Shown: one piece after another, positions 30,723-40,307 of the stretch
How the letters are laid out: each line of letters starts with the position of its first letter
Numbering within the stretch: the stretch's first letter is position 1
NCBI RefSeq assembly: GCF_014192575.1
Contig: NZ_JACHYC010000001.1
Span: 434,001 to 498,000, forward strand
Direction: 5' to 3'
Source: Variovorax sp. Sphag1AA
GTDB taxonomy: Bacteria > Pseudomonadota > Gammaproteobacteria > Burkholderiales > Burkholderiaceae_C
Length of the DNA stretch: 64,000 nt
Position numbers and translations under genes: made by a program
Notes under the pieces: model-generated
The model's input: only the letters and a program-made list of their open reading frames with translations
Databases searched by the model: none
What the model was told of the DNA's origin: nothing

Positions 30723-31550
30723 ATGCTCATGTATCCGCAGATCAACCCCGTGGCGCTTCAGCTCGGGCCGATCGCCATTCACTGGTATGGCCTGACCTAT
30801 CTGGCCGCTTTCGCGCTGTTCTATTTCCTCGGCACGCTTCGGTTGCGGCACGAGCCGTTCCGCTCGACTACCGGCCCCGGCGCCTGGACGCGCAAGGACC
30901 TCGAGGACATCCTTTTCCTTGGCGTGCTCGGCGTGATCGTCGGCGGCCGGTTGGGCTACTGCCTGTTCTACAAGCCCGGCTTCTATCTCACCCATCCGCT
31001 CGAGATCTTCTTCGTGTGGCAGGGCGGCATGAGCTTCCATGGCGGGTTGCTGGGTGTCATCGCGTCGATGGTCTGGTTCGCGCATTCGCGCAAGCGGCCG
31101 TTCTGGCAGGTCACGGATTTCGTCGCGCCCTGCGTGCCAACCGGGCTCGCCGCGGGCCGCGTCGGCAACTTCATCAACGGGGAGCTGTGGGGGCGTTTCG
31201 CGCCTGCGGACCTTCCTTGGGGCATGGTGTTTCCACAGAGCGGTTCGATGCTGCCGCGCCATCCTTCGCAGGTGTACCAGTTCCTGCTCGAAGGCTTGCT
31301 GCTCTTCGTGATCCTGTGGCTCTATGCACGCAAGGAACGACGCGAGCGCCGCGTTTCGGCGGTGTTCCTGATCGGCTACGGCGCGATGCGCTTCACGGCC
31401 GAATTCTTCCGCGAGCCCGATGATTTCCTCGGCCTGCTGGCGCTCAACATGAGCATGGGCCAGTGGCTGTGCGTGCCGATGATCCTCTTCGGCGTGTGGC
31501 TCTACCTCAGTGCCCCGGCGCAGCGAAGGGCCACGACCGCGCCGGCGTAA
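30723..31550 (+). CDS. lgt: Prolipoprotein diacylglyceryl transferase
   Basis: A 275-residue, seven-helix inner-membrane enzyme. It transfers diacylglycerol to the lipobox Cys of prolipoproteins. Signature elements are [11 protein letters not shown] near the N-terminus, [21 protein letters not shown], and the Lgt motif [13 protein letters not shown]. Two ATGs (30723, 30729) are possible; the first is used. The 29-nt gap to the LysR gene allows some read-through. Confidence 0.96.
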   Translation: MLMYPQINPVALQLGPIAIHWYGLTYLAAFALFYFLGTLRLRHEPFRSTTGPGAWTRKDLEDILFLGVLGVIVGGRLGYCLFYKPGFYLTHPLEIFFVWQGGMSFHGGLLGVIASMVWFAHSRKRPFWQVTDFVAPCVPTGLAAGRVGNFINGELWGRFAPADLPWGMVFPQSGSMLPRHPSQVYQFLLEGLLLFVILWLYARKERRERRVSAVFLIGYGAMRFTAEFFREPDDFLGLLALNMSMGQWLCVPMILFGVWLYLSAPAQRRATTAPA

Positions 31551-31668
31551 GGGGAATTCCGGCGTCTCCACAGGCGGAAGGAGCGTCCTTTCGGCTAGTG
31601 CTTCTGGTGAATGCATCATGCTGCGGTGCGCAGTAGAGTCCCCACGACAGGGAAACTGAAGTGATGCA

Positions 31669-33687
31669 ATGACCTCCGTGTCGGCAATCGATTCGAATTC
31701 CGTGCTTGGCCGCCTCCAGGGCCAGGACGATACGGACTCGGCCCCTCTTGAATGGAGCGATTCCGAGCGGGCAACCGTGCACACGCTGCCCGAGGGCATG
31801 CGCCTTCTGGACTACGAGATCGTCGGGCCGATCGGTGAAGGTGGATTCGGCATCGTCTATCTCGCGTGGGACCACTCGCTCGAGCAGCACGTCGCGATCA
31901 AGGAGTACCTGCCGGCCATCCTCGCCACGCGTGCGAGCGTCTCGTCGGCCGTGGTGGTCAAGTCGCAGCGGCACCGCGACAGCTTCCGCGTCGGCATGCG
32001 TAGCTTCCTCAACGAGGCGCGGCTGTTGGCGCGCTTTGATCATCCGTCGCTGGTGCGCGTGCTGCATTTCTGGGAAGACAACGGCACGGCCTACATGGCG
32101 ATGCCGTACTACGAAGGCCCAACCCTGCAGCATGCGCTTGCCGAGCTCGGCCGCCAGCCGACTGAGGAAGAACTCTGCGACTGGCTGCGCCCCTTGCTCG
32201 ACGCGCTCGGCACCATGCATGCGGCGAGCTGCTTCCATCGCGACATCGCGCCCGACAACATCCTGCTGACCGATGCCGGCCCGGTGCTGCTCGACTTCGG
32301 CGCCGCGCGGCGTGTGATCGACGGCATGGGTTCGTCACCGACGGTGGTGTTCAAGCCCGGCTTCGCACCGATCGAGCAGTACGGAGAAGTCGCCTCGATG
32401 CGGCAGGGCGCGTGGACGGACCTCTATGCGCTGGCGGGCGTGGTGTACGCGGCCGTGACCGGGCATGCCCCCATGCCAGCGATCGAGCGACTGATGGACG
32501 ACCGGCTCCAGCCGCTGTCGGACATTGCAAAAGGCCAGTACAGCGAACCCTTCCTAGCCGCGATCGATGCCGCGCTGTCGCTGCATCCGCGCAACCGGCC
32601 ACAGAGCGCGGCCGAGTTCTGGACCATGCTGAGCTGCGGCGAGAAGCTGCAGGATCTCGAACTCGTGCGTGCGGTACACCGCAACGACGCGCTGTCCGCG
32701 CCCCAGGCCTCCGCTGCGAAGGTGGTGACCGACCGTCCTTCGTTCACCGAACCCGACCCGATCATCGATCGCGAACTGGCGGAAGCCGTGCGTGTTCCGC
32801 CCACAATGCCGCCCGCTGCGGTGGAGCATGTGCACACGGAGTCGGACGAGATCGTCGACCGCGAGGAGCCGGTGGTGATCCACTCCCGCCGCAGGGCGCC
32901 GGTGTCGAACTGGCCGCCCTTGGTTGGCGCTCCGGCAGCGGCCGGGCAGCGTGCGAAATGGGGAAAGCCCGCCGTGCTGGCAGCGTTGGCTGTGCTGGCA
33001 TGCGTCATGACCTTCGTCTACTACCGCAGCAACAGCATTTCGTCGACCTCAGGCGTTTCGCCGGCCGGGACGGCCGCACCGGCGCCCACCAAGCCGCGCG
33101 CCGTGATCATGCAGGTGGCGCCCCCGGCGCAGGTAATCGAGCCGGTCAAGCCGCCTGAGGCTCGCCAGCAGGTGATCGTGCCCGTGCAGGTGCCGCAGCC
33201 GTCGCCGCTGTCACCGCCGTCACCGCCAATGGCCATGCAACCTGCGCCGCGGCCCGAACCCGTAGCGCCCAAGGCTGTCGTGGAAGCACCCGCTCCGATC
33301 CCGGCGGCGGTTCCGCCCAAGATCGTCGAGCTCCGCAAGCTAAAGGCCCCCGAGCCGGTGAAGGCGCCAGTCGCTCCCGCGTCGATCGACGAATCCGCGA
33401 AGGCTGCCGATCCCGGCCCGGTCGCGACATCGCCGGCCGCCGCCACGCCGTCTCCGAGAACCGCACCGCGTGCGCGCCCGGAACCGAAGCGCCTTGCGCG
33501 CCGCGAGCAGCCCGTCGCCGAGCCCGAGTCGGAAATCCGTACCGTCGTCGTGCCGATCGTTCGTCACCCGGCGCCGGCACCGGAACACGCGGCGGGTGGC
33601 ACGAACTGCACCGACATCCTCCAGCGGGCCTCGCTCGGCTCGCTGTCGCCGGCCGAGGCGGCCCAACTCAGAAAGGGGTGTGAATGA
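31669..33687 (+). CDS. Membrane-anchored Ser/Thr protein kinase with Pro-rich periplasmic region
   Basis: 672 residues. An N-terminal eukaryotic-like kinase domain (about 48-325) has the glycine loop GEGGFG (56-61), catalytic Lys78 in VAIK, HRDIAPDN (190-197) and DFG (209-211), so it looks active. A linker follows, then one transmembrane helix near 431-451 and a Pro/Ala/Val-rich extracytoplasmic stretch. A short Cys-bracketed tail ends the protein (CTDILQRASLGSLSPAEA, then a final Cys-Glu). There is no PASTA or FHA domain. It overlaps the next gene by 4 nt, so the OmpA-domain lipoprotein is probably its functional partner. Substrate unknown. Confidence 0.9.
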   Translation: MTSVSAIDSNSVLGRLQGQDDTDSAPLEWSDSERATVHTLPEGMRLLDYEIVGPIGEGGFGIVYLAWDHSLEQHVAIKEYLPAILATRASVSSAVVVKSQRHRDSFRVGMRSFLNEARLLARFDHPSLVRVLHFWEDNGTAYMAMPYYEGPTLQHALAELGRQPTEEELCDWLRPLLDALGTMHAASCFHRDIAPDNILLTDAGPVLLDFGAARRVIDGMGSSPTVVFKPGFAPIEQYGEVASMRQGAWTDLYALAGVVYAAVTGHAPMPAIERLMDDRLQPLSDIAKGQYSEPFLAAIDAALSLHPRNRPQSAAEFWTMLSCGEKLQDLELVRAVHRNDALSAPQASAAKVVTDRPSFTEPDPIIDRELAEAVRVPPTMPPAAVEHVHTESDEIVDREEPVVIHSRRRAPVSNWPPLVGAPAAAGQRAKWGKPAVLAALAVLACVMTFVYYRSNSISSTSGVSPAGTAAPAPTKPRAVIMQVAPPAQVIEPVKPPEARQQVIVPVQVPQPSPLSPPSPPMAMQPAPRPEPVAPKAVVEAPAPIPAAVPPKIVELRKLKAPEPVKAPVAPASIDESAKAADPGPVATSPAAATPSPRTAPRARPEPKRLARREQPVAEPESEIRTVVVPIVRHPAPAPEHAAGGTNCTDILQRASLGSLSPAEAAQLRKGCE

Positions 33688-34895
33688 TGACCACGACGCT
33701 CGCTCGCTGGCTTCAGGCCATGTCGTCATTCGGTCTGGTGGCGCTCTTGGCGGCCTGCGCCGCGCAGCCACCGGCTTCCAAGACGGAGCTTCCGTTCGAC
33801 CAGGCCGTCGCGCAGGCAACCGACGGACTGATGGTGCAGACCCAGAAGATGCAGAGCCTCCTAACGAGGATGAGCGGCAAGAGCGGGGTGGTGCTGGATC
33901 CGATGATCGACGCCGGAAGCGGCCAGCAGACGGCCGCCACCCAGTTGCTCCAGGATCGCGTGACCGAACGGCTGGCCACGCAGGATTCCATCCAGGTCGT
34001 GCCCTTCCAGCGCGCGAACCTCGACAAGGCGCGCTACCTGCTGACGGGCACGATGACGCGTCTGCAAGTCGACCAGCCGCGCGGGCCGATGGAGATCAAC
34101 CTCGCGTTGACCGAACTCGCGAGCGGCAAGGTGATCGCGCAGTCTTCCGCGATCACTCGCGACGAGGGGCTGGACCACACGCCGCTGCTCTACTACCGCG
34201 ACACCCCGGTGCCCACGAAGGATCGCGTGGTCGACGGCTACGTCCGCACCAGCGCCACCGCACCCGGCCAGAAGGCGGATGCGTACTACCTCGAACGTCT
34301 CGCGGTCGCCCCGCTGATCAAGGACGCCACCAGCGCGTACAACGCCGAGCGCTACCAGGACGCACTCGCGGGCTACAACGCCGCCGCCGGCGACAGCGCG
34401 GTCGGCGAGCAGCTTCGCGTCCTCAACGGCATCTACCTGAGTTCGGCCAAGCTCGGCAAGACCACGGAGGCCGAGCAGGCCTTCGGCAAGCTCGTGGCTT
34501 ATGGCATCGCCAACCAGCAACTCGGCGTGAAGTTCCTGTTCAATCCGAACAGCACCGGGTTCTGGTCGGAGCAGAAGATCAGTGGCCCGTATCCGATGTG
34601 GCTGCGCGAGATCGCCAAGGCGAGCGCCGGCGCGAAGGTCTGCATGGACATCATCGGCCACACCAGCCACACGGGTTCGGTGGCCTACAACGACACGCTG
34701 TCGCTGCAGCGCGCCAAGTTCATCCAGCAGCGGCTGGTGGGTGAAGCGTCCGTGCTTGGCACGCGCACGGCGCCGAGCGGCAAGGGCTTCCGAGAAAACA
34801 TCATCGGCAGCGGCACCGACGATTCAGTCGATGCGCTGGACCGCCGCGTCGAGTTCAAGATCGTCGATTGCGGCGTAATGCAGGCCGCCCGCTGA
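33684..34895 (+). CDS. OmpA-domain lipoprotein coupled to the kinase
   Basis: A 403-residue predicted lipoprotein. Its lipobox lies in LVALLAACAAQPP (Cys near 25). The middle region resembles curli/TolB-like lipoproteins (RYLLTGTMTRLQ...INLALTELASGKVIAQSS) and is followed by a TPR-like stretch (AERYQDALAGYNAAA). The C-terminal OmpA-like peptidoglycan-binding domain (about 300-395) carries GHTSHTGSVAYNDTLSLQRA and DALDRRVEF. Its ATGA start overlaps the kinase stop. The layout suggests an envelope-stress or cell-wall sensing pair with the kinase. Confidence 0.88.
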   Translation: MMTTTLARWLQAMSSFGLVALLAACAAQPPASKTELPFDQAVAQATDGLMVQTQKMQSLLTRMSGKSGVVLDPMIDAGSGQQTAATQLLQDRVTERLATQDSIQVVPFQRANLDKARYLLTGTMTRLQVDQPRGPMEINLALTELASGKVIAQSSAITRDEGLDHTPLLYYRDTPVPTKDRVVDGYVRTSATAPGQKADAYYLERLAVAPLIKDATSAYNAERYQDALAGYNAAAGDSAVGEQLRVLNGIYLSSAKLGKTTEAEQAFGKLVAYGIANQQLGVKFLFNPNSTGFWSEQKISGPYPMWLREIAKASAGAKVCMDIIGHTSHTGSVAYNDTLSLQRAKFIQQRLVGEASVLGTRTAPSGKGFRENIIGSGTDDSVDALDRRVEFKIVDCGVMQAAR

Positions 34896-34917
34896 GCTCG
34901 CCCGACCGGTCCGCGCC

Positions 34918-35316
34918 TCAGACTTGAGGCGCCGGCCTCTTCTTCCGAACCGTGATCGCCAGCGTGCTGGTGTGATAACCCCAGCGGTTGCGGTTCACGT
35001 CGTTCGTCATGTTCGTGACTTCCCAGCCGGCGGCTTCGAGTTCGGCCAGCGAGGTGGTGCCGAAGTTGAAATGGCAGGTGACTTCCCGCGCGTCGCGGGC
35101 GAGCGGCGCCGGCTCATCGGTGAGGCGGACCACCGAGCAGAAATCCACCGTGCCGGGACTCGCATCGCGCAACCTTGAGAGACGCTGGACTTCGCGCTGC
35201 GCCGCACCCTGGGCGTCTTGCGCGAGGGCCGGGCCGCAGGAGGCCAACACGATCGCCGCGGCAAGACCTGCCCGCAGGCGTTTGGGGTGTTCGATGCGCT
35301 TGAAGTGGGGCTGCAT
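34918..35316 (-). CDS. Small secreted hypothetical protein
   Basis: A 132-residue protein with a signal peptide (LRAGLAAAIVLASCGPALA, cleavage near residue 32). The mature part is about 100 residues with two Cys (DFCSVV and VTCHFNF) that could form a disulfide. The C-terminal half reads AELEAAGWEVTNMTNDVNR, a pattern seen in small uncharacterised proteins. It converges on the OmpA-domain gene and is divergent from the malonate operon. Function unknown. Confidence 0.75.
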   Translation of the reverse strand: MQPHFKRIEHPKRLRAGLAAAIVLASCGPALAQDAQGAAQREVQRLSRLRDASPGTVDFCSVVRLTDEPAPLARDAREVTCHFNFGTTSLAELEAAGWEVTNMTNDVNRNRWGYHTSTLAITVRKKRPAPQV

Positions 35317-35474
35317 GCTGGGGGCTGCGTAGGTTGAAGACCGGTCGGCCGGCAGAGACCGCCGGAGCTCGCAGGGTCTATCGGCAGCCCGCGGAAAAAA
35401 TTGAGTCGCGGTTCACCTAAGATGCCTCTTTTCGTCAGAGTCACCGTGCGCGAGGAAAGGGTCGAACCGATCTC

Positions 35475-36902
35475 ATGAATGCCAGCGACTGGATCACACG
35501 CAATGTCTCGCGCCTGAAGCCGGGCAGTGCCGCGGAAGCGGCCAATACCGTCGGGCCCAGGCCGCTTTCCGAACGTCTCGAAGCCACCCTGCGCCGCTCC
35601 GGCGAAGCGCTCGCGCCACGCGCTCTTCGGCGCGCGCTGGTGGAGCTTCAGTCAGTGGTCGACCCGAGCGTGAGCGAAGTCGAGGGCGGCCGCCGCGCCC
35701 ACGATTTCGTGGCGTGGTATGCGGGTCGCGAGCTCGACGAGCGGCGCGACATCTGGCTGCTCATGAGCGAACGCTTCGCCCCCGATGCGCAAAAACTCAG
35801 CAGCGCCCGAGACCGCCACGAGGCCGCAGTCGGCACGCCCGACGAAGGCCAGGCCGAGATCCACCTGCGCCGGGCGCTGGCCTCGCCGCGCGCGCGGCTG
35901 CTGCAGCGTTTCGCGATCGAGCCGGATGGCATGCGCTTCCTGGTCGACCTGCGCGCGCAGTTGCTGCCGCATCTCAAGGGCGACCGGCGGCTGCTTCCGC
36001 TCGACGCCGAACTCGAACATCTGTTTTCCACCTGGTTCGACGTGGCCTTTCTGGACCTGCGGCGCATCAGCTGGGACTCTCCGGCTTCACTGATCGAAAA
36101 ACTGATCCAGTACGAGGCTGTTCACGACATCAAGAGCTGGGCCGACGTCAAGAACCGGCTCGACAGCGATCGCCGCTGCTACGGCTTCTTCCATCCGCGC
36201 CTGCCGAACACGCCGCTGATCTTCGTCGAGGTGGCGCTGGTCGATCGCATCAGCGAAGGCATCGCGCCGCTGCTGGACGAGGCCGCCGCGCTCACGAAGC
36301 CCGACAAGGCGACGACCGCGATCTTCTATTCGATCAGCAACACGCAGACCGGCCTGCGCGGCGTGAGTTTCGGCGACTCGCTGATCAAGCGTGTGGTCGA
36401 GACGTTGCAGGAAGAACTGCCGCGCCTGAAGACGTTCGCGACCCTGTCGCCGATTCCGGGTTTCCGTGCATGGCTGGGCAAGCATGCGGGCGACATGCTT
36501 TCGCGGCTCGACGAAAAGCGCGCGACCGAGCTCGGCCGCGTGATCGGATCGCTCCCGCCCACGACGGAGCGCTTCCTCGCAGCGGCAGAGGAGGTGGGGG
36601 CGCTCGATGCCAAGTCGCCGGTGCGGCAGCTCTTGCTCAACGCAGCCGCCGAATACCTCGGCCGCGCCACCGCCGACGGCAAGCCGATGGACGCGGTGGC
36701 GCGCTTCCATCTCGGCAACGGCGCGCGGGTGGAACGGCTCAACTGGGCCGGCGATCCCTCGCCGAAGGGGTTGAAGCAGTCCTACGGGCTGATGGTCAAC
36801 TACCTCTACGATCTCAAGCGCTTCGACAAGCACCGCGCGCTGTTCGCGCAGGGCAAGGTCGCGGTGTCCGGCGCAATCGACGATCTCTTTTTTCCGGACT
36901 GA
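35475..36902 (+). CDS. Malonyl-CoA decarboxylase
   Basis: A 475-residue MCD-family protein: a helical N-terminal domain (about 1-170) followed by the GNAT-like catalytic domain. Conserved stretches include CYGFFHPRLPNTPLIFVEVAL and FYSISNTQTGLRGVSFGDSLIK. Family knowledge: it converts malonyl-CoA to acetyl-CoA and CO2 (MatA in rhizobial mat clusters). First gene of an operon that ends with the malonyl-CoA synthetase, so together they turn malonate into acetyl-CoA. Confidence 0.94.
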   Translation: MNASDWITRNVSRLKPGSAAEAANTVGPRPLSERLEATLRRSGEALAPRALRRALVELQSVVDPSVSEVEGGRRAHDFVAWYAGRELDERRDIWLLMSERFAPDAQKLSSARDRHEAAVGTPDEGQAEIHLRRALASPRARLLQRFAIEPDGMRFLVDLRAQLLPHLKGDRRLLPLDAELEHLFSTWFDVAFLDLRRISWDSPASLIEKLIQYEAVHDIKSWADVKNRLDSDRRCYGFFHPRLPNTPLIFVEVALVDRISEGIAPLLDEAAALTKPDKATTAIFYSISNTQTGLRGVSFGDSLIKRVVETLQEELPRLKTFATLSPIPGFRAWLGKHAGDMLSRLDEKRATELGRVIGSLPPTTERFLAAAEEVGALDAKSPVRQLLLNAAAEYLGRATADGKPMDAVARFHLGNGARVERLNWAGDPSPKGLKQSYGLMVNYLYDLKRFDKHRALFAQGKVAVSGAIDDLFFPD

Positions 36903-36971
36903 TTTCCAGAGGGCCGAATCATCCTGCGCCGCGGGCCCCGGCGCGTGCAGACCATAACGAGGAGACAAGCA

Positions 36972-37961
36972 ATGAACCCAGGCTTTCAGAGGCGCGACGT
37001 GTTGCAGCTCGCGGTGGCGGCGGGTGCCGCGGCCCTGGCCGGCGGCGCGCGCGCGCAGTCGGGCTGGCCGACCAAGCCCGTGACGATGATCGTGCCTTTC
37101 CCGGCCGGCGGCGGTACCGATGCCTTCGCCCGGCCGCTCTCGGCGCAGTTCACCCGAATCGTTGGCCAGACGCTGGTGATCGACAACCGCGGGGGCGCGG
37201 GCGGCACCGTGGGCGCCAGCGTCGCAGCCAAGGCGCACCCGGATGGCTACACGCTCTTCATGGGGGCGGTCCACCATGCGATCGCGCCATCGGTCTACCC
37301 CAAGCTCGACTACGACCTCGAGAAGGACTTCGTGCCCCTGATGCTGCTGGCCGATGTGCCGCAGGTGGTGGTCGTCAATCCGAAGCGCGTGACCGCGCCC
37401 AACCTGAAGGCCTTCGTCGCCTACGCCAAGCAGAACCCGGGCAAGCTCAACTACGCCTCGGCGGGCTCGGGCACCTCGCACCATCTGGCGGGCGAGCTCT
37501 TCAAGCTCCAGACAGGCACCTTCATCACGCACATCCCGTATCGCGGCGCGGGCCCCGCGCTGCAGGATCTGATCGCCGGCAATGTGGACGTGATGTTCGA
37601 CGGACTGGGTTCGTCGGCGCAGCACATCAAGGCGGGTCGCATCAAGGCCCTGATGGTGGCCGGCACGAAGCGCAACCCCGCGTTCCCCGACGTGCCGTGC
37701 GCGGCGGAAGTGGGCCTGCCCGAGTACACCGTGACCACGTGGTACGGCCTCTGGGCGCCCAAGAGCACCGCCGCCGACGTGCAGGCGCGCGCCATCGACG
37801 ACATGAAGAAGGCGCTCGCGACCGACGACCTGAAATCGATCTGGGCGGCCAATGGTTCCGAGATCCCGAATCTCATCGGTCCGCAATTCGGCTCCTTCGT
37901 GAACGCCGAGATCAAGCGCTGGGCCGCTGTGGTGAAGGAATCCGGGGCCAAGCTCGAATGA
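36972..37961 (+). CDS. Bug-family (tripartite tricarboxylate transporter) substrate-binding protein
   Basis: A 329-residue periplasmic binding protein. Its twin-Arg-containing signal (QRRDVLQLAVAAGAAALAGGARA) is cut near residue 28. Family motifs: WPTKPVTMIVPFPAGGGTDAF, VIDNRGGAGGTVGA and HIPYRGAGPALQDLIAGNVD. The ATG at 36972 follows GAGGAGACAAGCA. Position between malonyl-CoA decarboxylase and synthetase suggests malonate or a related carboxylate as ligand. No TctA/TctB membrane genes are nearby. Confidence 0.92.
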   Translation: MNPGFQRRDVLQLAVAAGAAALAGGARAQSGWPTKPVTMIVPFPAGGGTDAFARPLSAQFTRIVGQTLVIDNRGGAGGTVGASVAAKAHPDGYTLFMGAVHHAIAPSVYPKLDYDLEKDFVPLMLLADVPQVVVVNPKRVTAPNLKAFVAYAKQNPGKLNYASAGSGTSHHLAGELFKLQTGTFITHIPYRGAGPALQDLIAGNVDVMFDGLGSSAQHIKAGRIKALMVAGTKRNPAFPDVPCAAEVGLPEYTVTTWYGLWAPKSTAADVQARAIDDMKKALATDDLKSIWAANGSEIPNLIGPQFGSFVNAEIKRWAAVVKESGAKLE

Positions 37962-38734
37962 GCGATTCGATCACGCTGCACGGCGAGGGGCCGATCGCGT
38001 TCGTCACATTGGCGAACGCAGGGCGGCTCAACGCCATGACGCGCGCGATGTGGCGCGAGTTGCGCACAGTCTTCGAGGGACTTGCGCGCGACGCGTCGTG
38101 CCGCTGCGTCGTCGTACGCGGGGAGGGCGCTGCCTTCTGCGCGGGCGGCGACATCTCCGAGTACCCGTCGTTCCGCTTCGACGAGGCGAGCCTGCGCGAA
38201 TTTCACGAGAACGAGGTCTGGGCGGCGCTTGCCGCGATGCTGGCGTGCGAAGTGCCGCTCGTCGCGCAGATCGAAGGTGCCTGCATGGGCGCGGGGATCG
38301 AGATCGCGAGCTGCTGCGACATCCGCCTCGCCGGCACCTCGGCGAAGTTCGGCGCACCGATCGCGAAGCTGGGTTTTCCGATGGCGCCGCGCGAGGCCGC
38401 GCTCGTGCGCAGTGCCATCGGCGACACGCTTGCGCGCGACATGCTCCTTGCGGCCAGCGTGCACGACGCGCAGCGCCTGTACGACGCTGGCTTTCTCGTG
38501 CGGGTGTTGCCCGATGGCGATGTTGCCGGCGAAGCGCTTGCGCACGCGCAACGTGTTGCCGCACTGGCGCCGGAAGCCGCCCGCCTCAACAAACGCACCT
38601 TCTCCGCGCTGCGCAGTGCCAGCGGCCAGGACCTGCTGGCGCCGCTCGTAGCCGTGGCCTACGACTACGCCGATTCCGATGAACATCGCGAAGGCATCGC
38701 GGCCTTCCTGGGCAAGCGCACCCCCGTCTTCTGA
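37958..38734 (+). CDS. Enoyl-CoA hydratase/isomerase family protein
   Basis: A 258-residue crotonase-fold protein. Oxyanion-hole elements are AAFCAGGDISEYPS (near 58-71) and GACMGAGIEIASCCD (near 106-120); the second catalytic position in GAPIAKLGFPMAP lacks the usual Glu pair at one site. It overlaps the Bug gene by 4 nt (ATGA) and precedes the malonyl-CoA synthetase by 7 nt, so its substrate is probably a CoA ester linked to malonate or a dicarboxylate. Exact reaction unknown. Confidence 0.88.
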   Translation: MSDSITLHGEGPIAFVTLANAGRLNAMTRAMWRELRTVFEGLARDASCRCVVVRGEGAAFCAGGDISEYPSFRFDEASLREFHENEVWAALAAMLACEVPLVAQIEGACMGAGIEIASCCDIRLAGTSAKFGAPIAKLGFPMAPREAALVRSAIGDTLARDMLLAASVHDAQRLYDAGFLVRVLPDGDVAGEALAHAQRVAALAPEAARLNKRTFSALRSASGQDLLAPLVAVAYDYADSDEHREGIAAFLGKRTPVF

Positions 38735-38741
38735 AATCACC

Positions 38742-40301
38742 ATGACCGATACGACAACGAACGCCAATCTCTTCGCCGCGCTGCGCGCCGCCTTTCCTTC
38801 GGATCTCGATTCGATCGCGGTCGAGACCGACGATGGCCTGTTCTATTCCTGGCGCGATCTCGACCGCGCGAGCGCGATGATCGCCAACCTGCTTCATGCG
38901 CTGAAGCTCAAGGAAGGCGCGCGCATCGCGGTGCAGGTCGAAAAATCCGTCGAAGCCATGCTGCTGTACCTCGCGACGCTGCGTGCGGGCTACGTCTTCC
39001 TGCCGCTCAACACGGCCTACCGGCAAGCCGAGATCGAATACTTCATCGGCAACGCGGAGCCGGAGGTCGTGGTGTGCAGCAGCGCCAACGCGGCCTGGGT
39101 CGCGCCGATCGCCACCAAGGCCGGCACGCGCCATGTCTTCACGCTCGACGACGATCGCACGGGCACGCTGCTCGAAGTCGCCGCGATGTGCAGCGACCAG
39201 CACGACGTCGTGCGCAAGAAGGGCGACGACCTCGCCGCGATCCTCTACACCAGCGGCACCACGGGCCGCAGCAAGGGCGCGATGCTTTCGCACGCCAACC
39301 TGCAGTCGAACGCCGAGGTCCTCAAGGACTACTGGGGCTGGCGTTCGTCCAAGCGTGGCGACGGTGACGTGCTGATCCACGCACTGCCGATATTCCATGT
39401 GCACGGGCTCTTCGTCGCGATCCATGGCGCGCTGATCAGCGGCAGCCGGATGATCTGGCTCAACCGGTTCGATCCGCGCCGCGTGGTCGCGCGCCTGCCC
39501 GAAGCAACCGTCTTCATGGGTGTACCGACCCTCTACGTGCGCATGCTGGCCGAGCCGGGACTCACCCGCGAGGCGTGCAGCAACATGCGGCTCTTCATCT
39601 CGGGGTCGGCGCCGCTGCTGATCGAGACCTTCAACGAATGGCGCGACCGCACCGATCACACCATCCTCGAGCGCTACGGCATGAGCGAGACGGCGATGCT
39701 TACCTCCAACCCGTACAGCGCGGTGCAGGGCGAGCGCCGCGGCGGCACGGTCGGATTTCCGCTGCCCGGCGTGCGCCTGCGCGTGCGCGACGACCAGGGC
39801 AACCCGTGCCCGACTGAGGAGATCGGCCACATCGAGGTCGACGGACCGAACGTGTTCGCCGGCTACTGGCGCATGCCGGAAAAGACCAAGGAAGAGTTCA
39901 CGCCCGACGGCTACTTCAAGACGGGCGACGTGGGCAAGATCGACGGCCTCGGCTACGTGACCATCGTCGGGCGCAGCAAGGACCTGATCATCAGCGGCGG
40001 CTACAACGTCTATCCGGCGGAGATCGAGGGCTTCATCAACGAGATGCCCGGTGTGGCGGAAAGCGCCATCGTCGGCGTGCCGCATCCTGATTTCGGCGAG
40101 GTGGGCGTGGCGATCGTGATTCCCAAGGCGGGCACGACGCTCGATGCGGATGCGATCGTGGCCGAGCTCAAGGCCAAGCTCGCGAACTTCAAGATTCCCA
40201 AGCGCTGCTTCGTCGTGGCAGAGCTGCCACGCAACGCGATGGGCAAGGTTCAGAAGGCACTGCTGCGCGAACAGCACAAGAGGCTGTTCGCGAGCGCCTG
40301 A
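38742..40301 (+). CDS. matB: Malonyl-CoA synthetase (malonate--CoA ligase, MatB-like)
   Basis: A 519-residue ANL-superfamily ligase. P-loop YTSGTTGRSKGAMLSHANL (near 168-186), MatB-typical LIHALPIFHVHGLFVAIHGAL, and the C-terminal catalytic Lys in PRNAMGKVQK. The ATG at 38742 is chosen over an extension into the hydratase gene. Family knowledge: it makes malonyl-CoA from malonate, ATP and CoA; the operon's decarboxylase then yields acetyl-CoA. Confidence 0.93.
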   Translation: MTDTTTNANLFAALRAAFPSDLDSIAVETDDGLFYSWRDLDRASAMIANLLHALKLKEGARIAVQVEKSVEAMLLYLATLRAGYVFLPLNTAYRQAEIEYFIGNAEPEVVVCSSANAAWVAPIATKAGTRHVFTLDDDRTGTLLEVAAMCSDQHDVVRKKGDDLAAILYTSGTTGRSKGAMLSHANLQSNAEVLKDYWGWRSSKRGDGDVLIHALPIFHVHGLFVAIHGALISGSRMIWLNRFDPRRVVARLPEATVFMGVPTLYVRMLAEPGLTREACSNMRLFISGSAPLLIETFNEWRDRTDHTILERYGMSETAMLTSNPYSAVQGERRGGTVGFPLPGVRLRVRDDQGNPCPTEEIGHIEVDGPNVFAGYWRMPEKTKEEFTPDGYFKTGDVGKIDGLGYVTIVGRSKDLIISGGYNVYPAEIEGFINEMPGVAESAIVGVPHPDFGEVGVAIVIPKAGTTLDADAIVAELKAKLANFKIPKRCFVVAELPRNAMGKVQKALLREQHKRLFASA

Positions 40302-40307
40302 GCGGCA

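Noticed and set aside
35714..37957. An open frame that would extend the enoyl-CoA hydratase upstream by about 750 codons
   Set aside because: It passes out of frame through malonyl-CoA decarboxylase and the Bug protein. The real start is the ATGA overlap at 37958.
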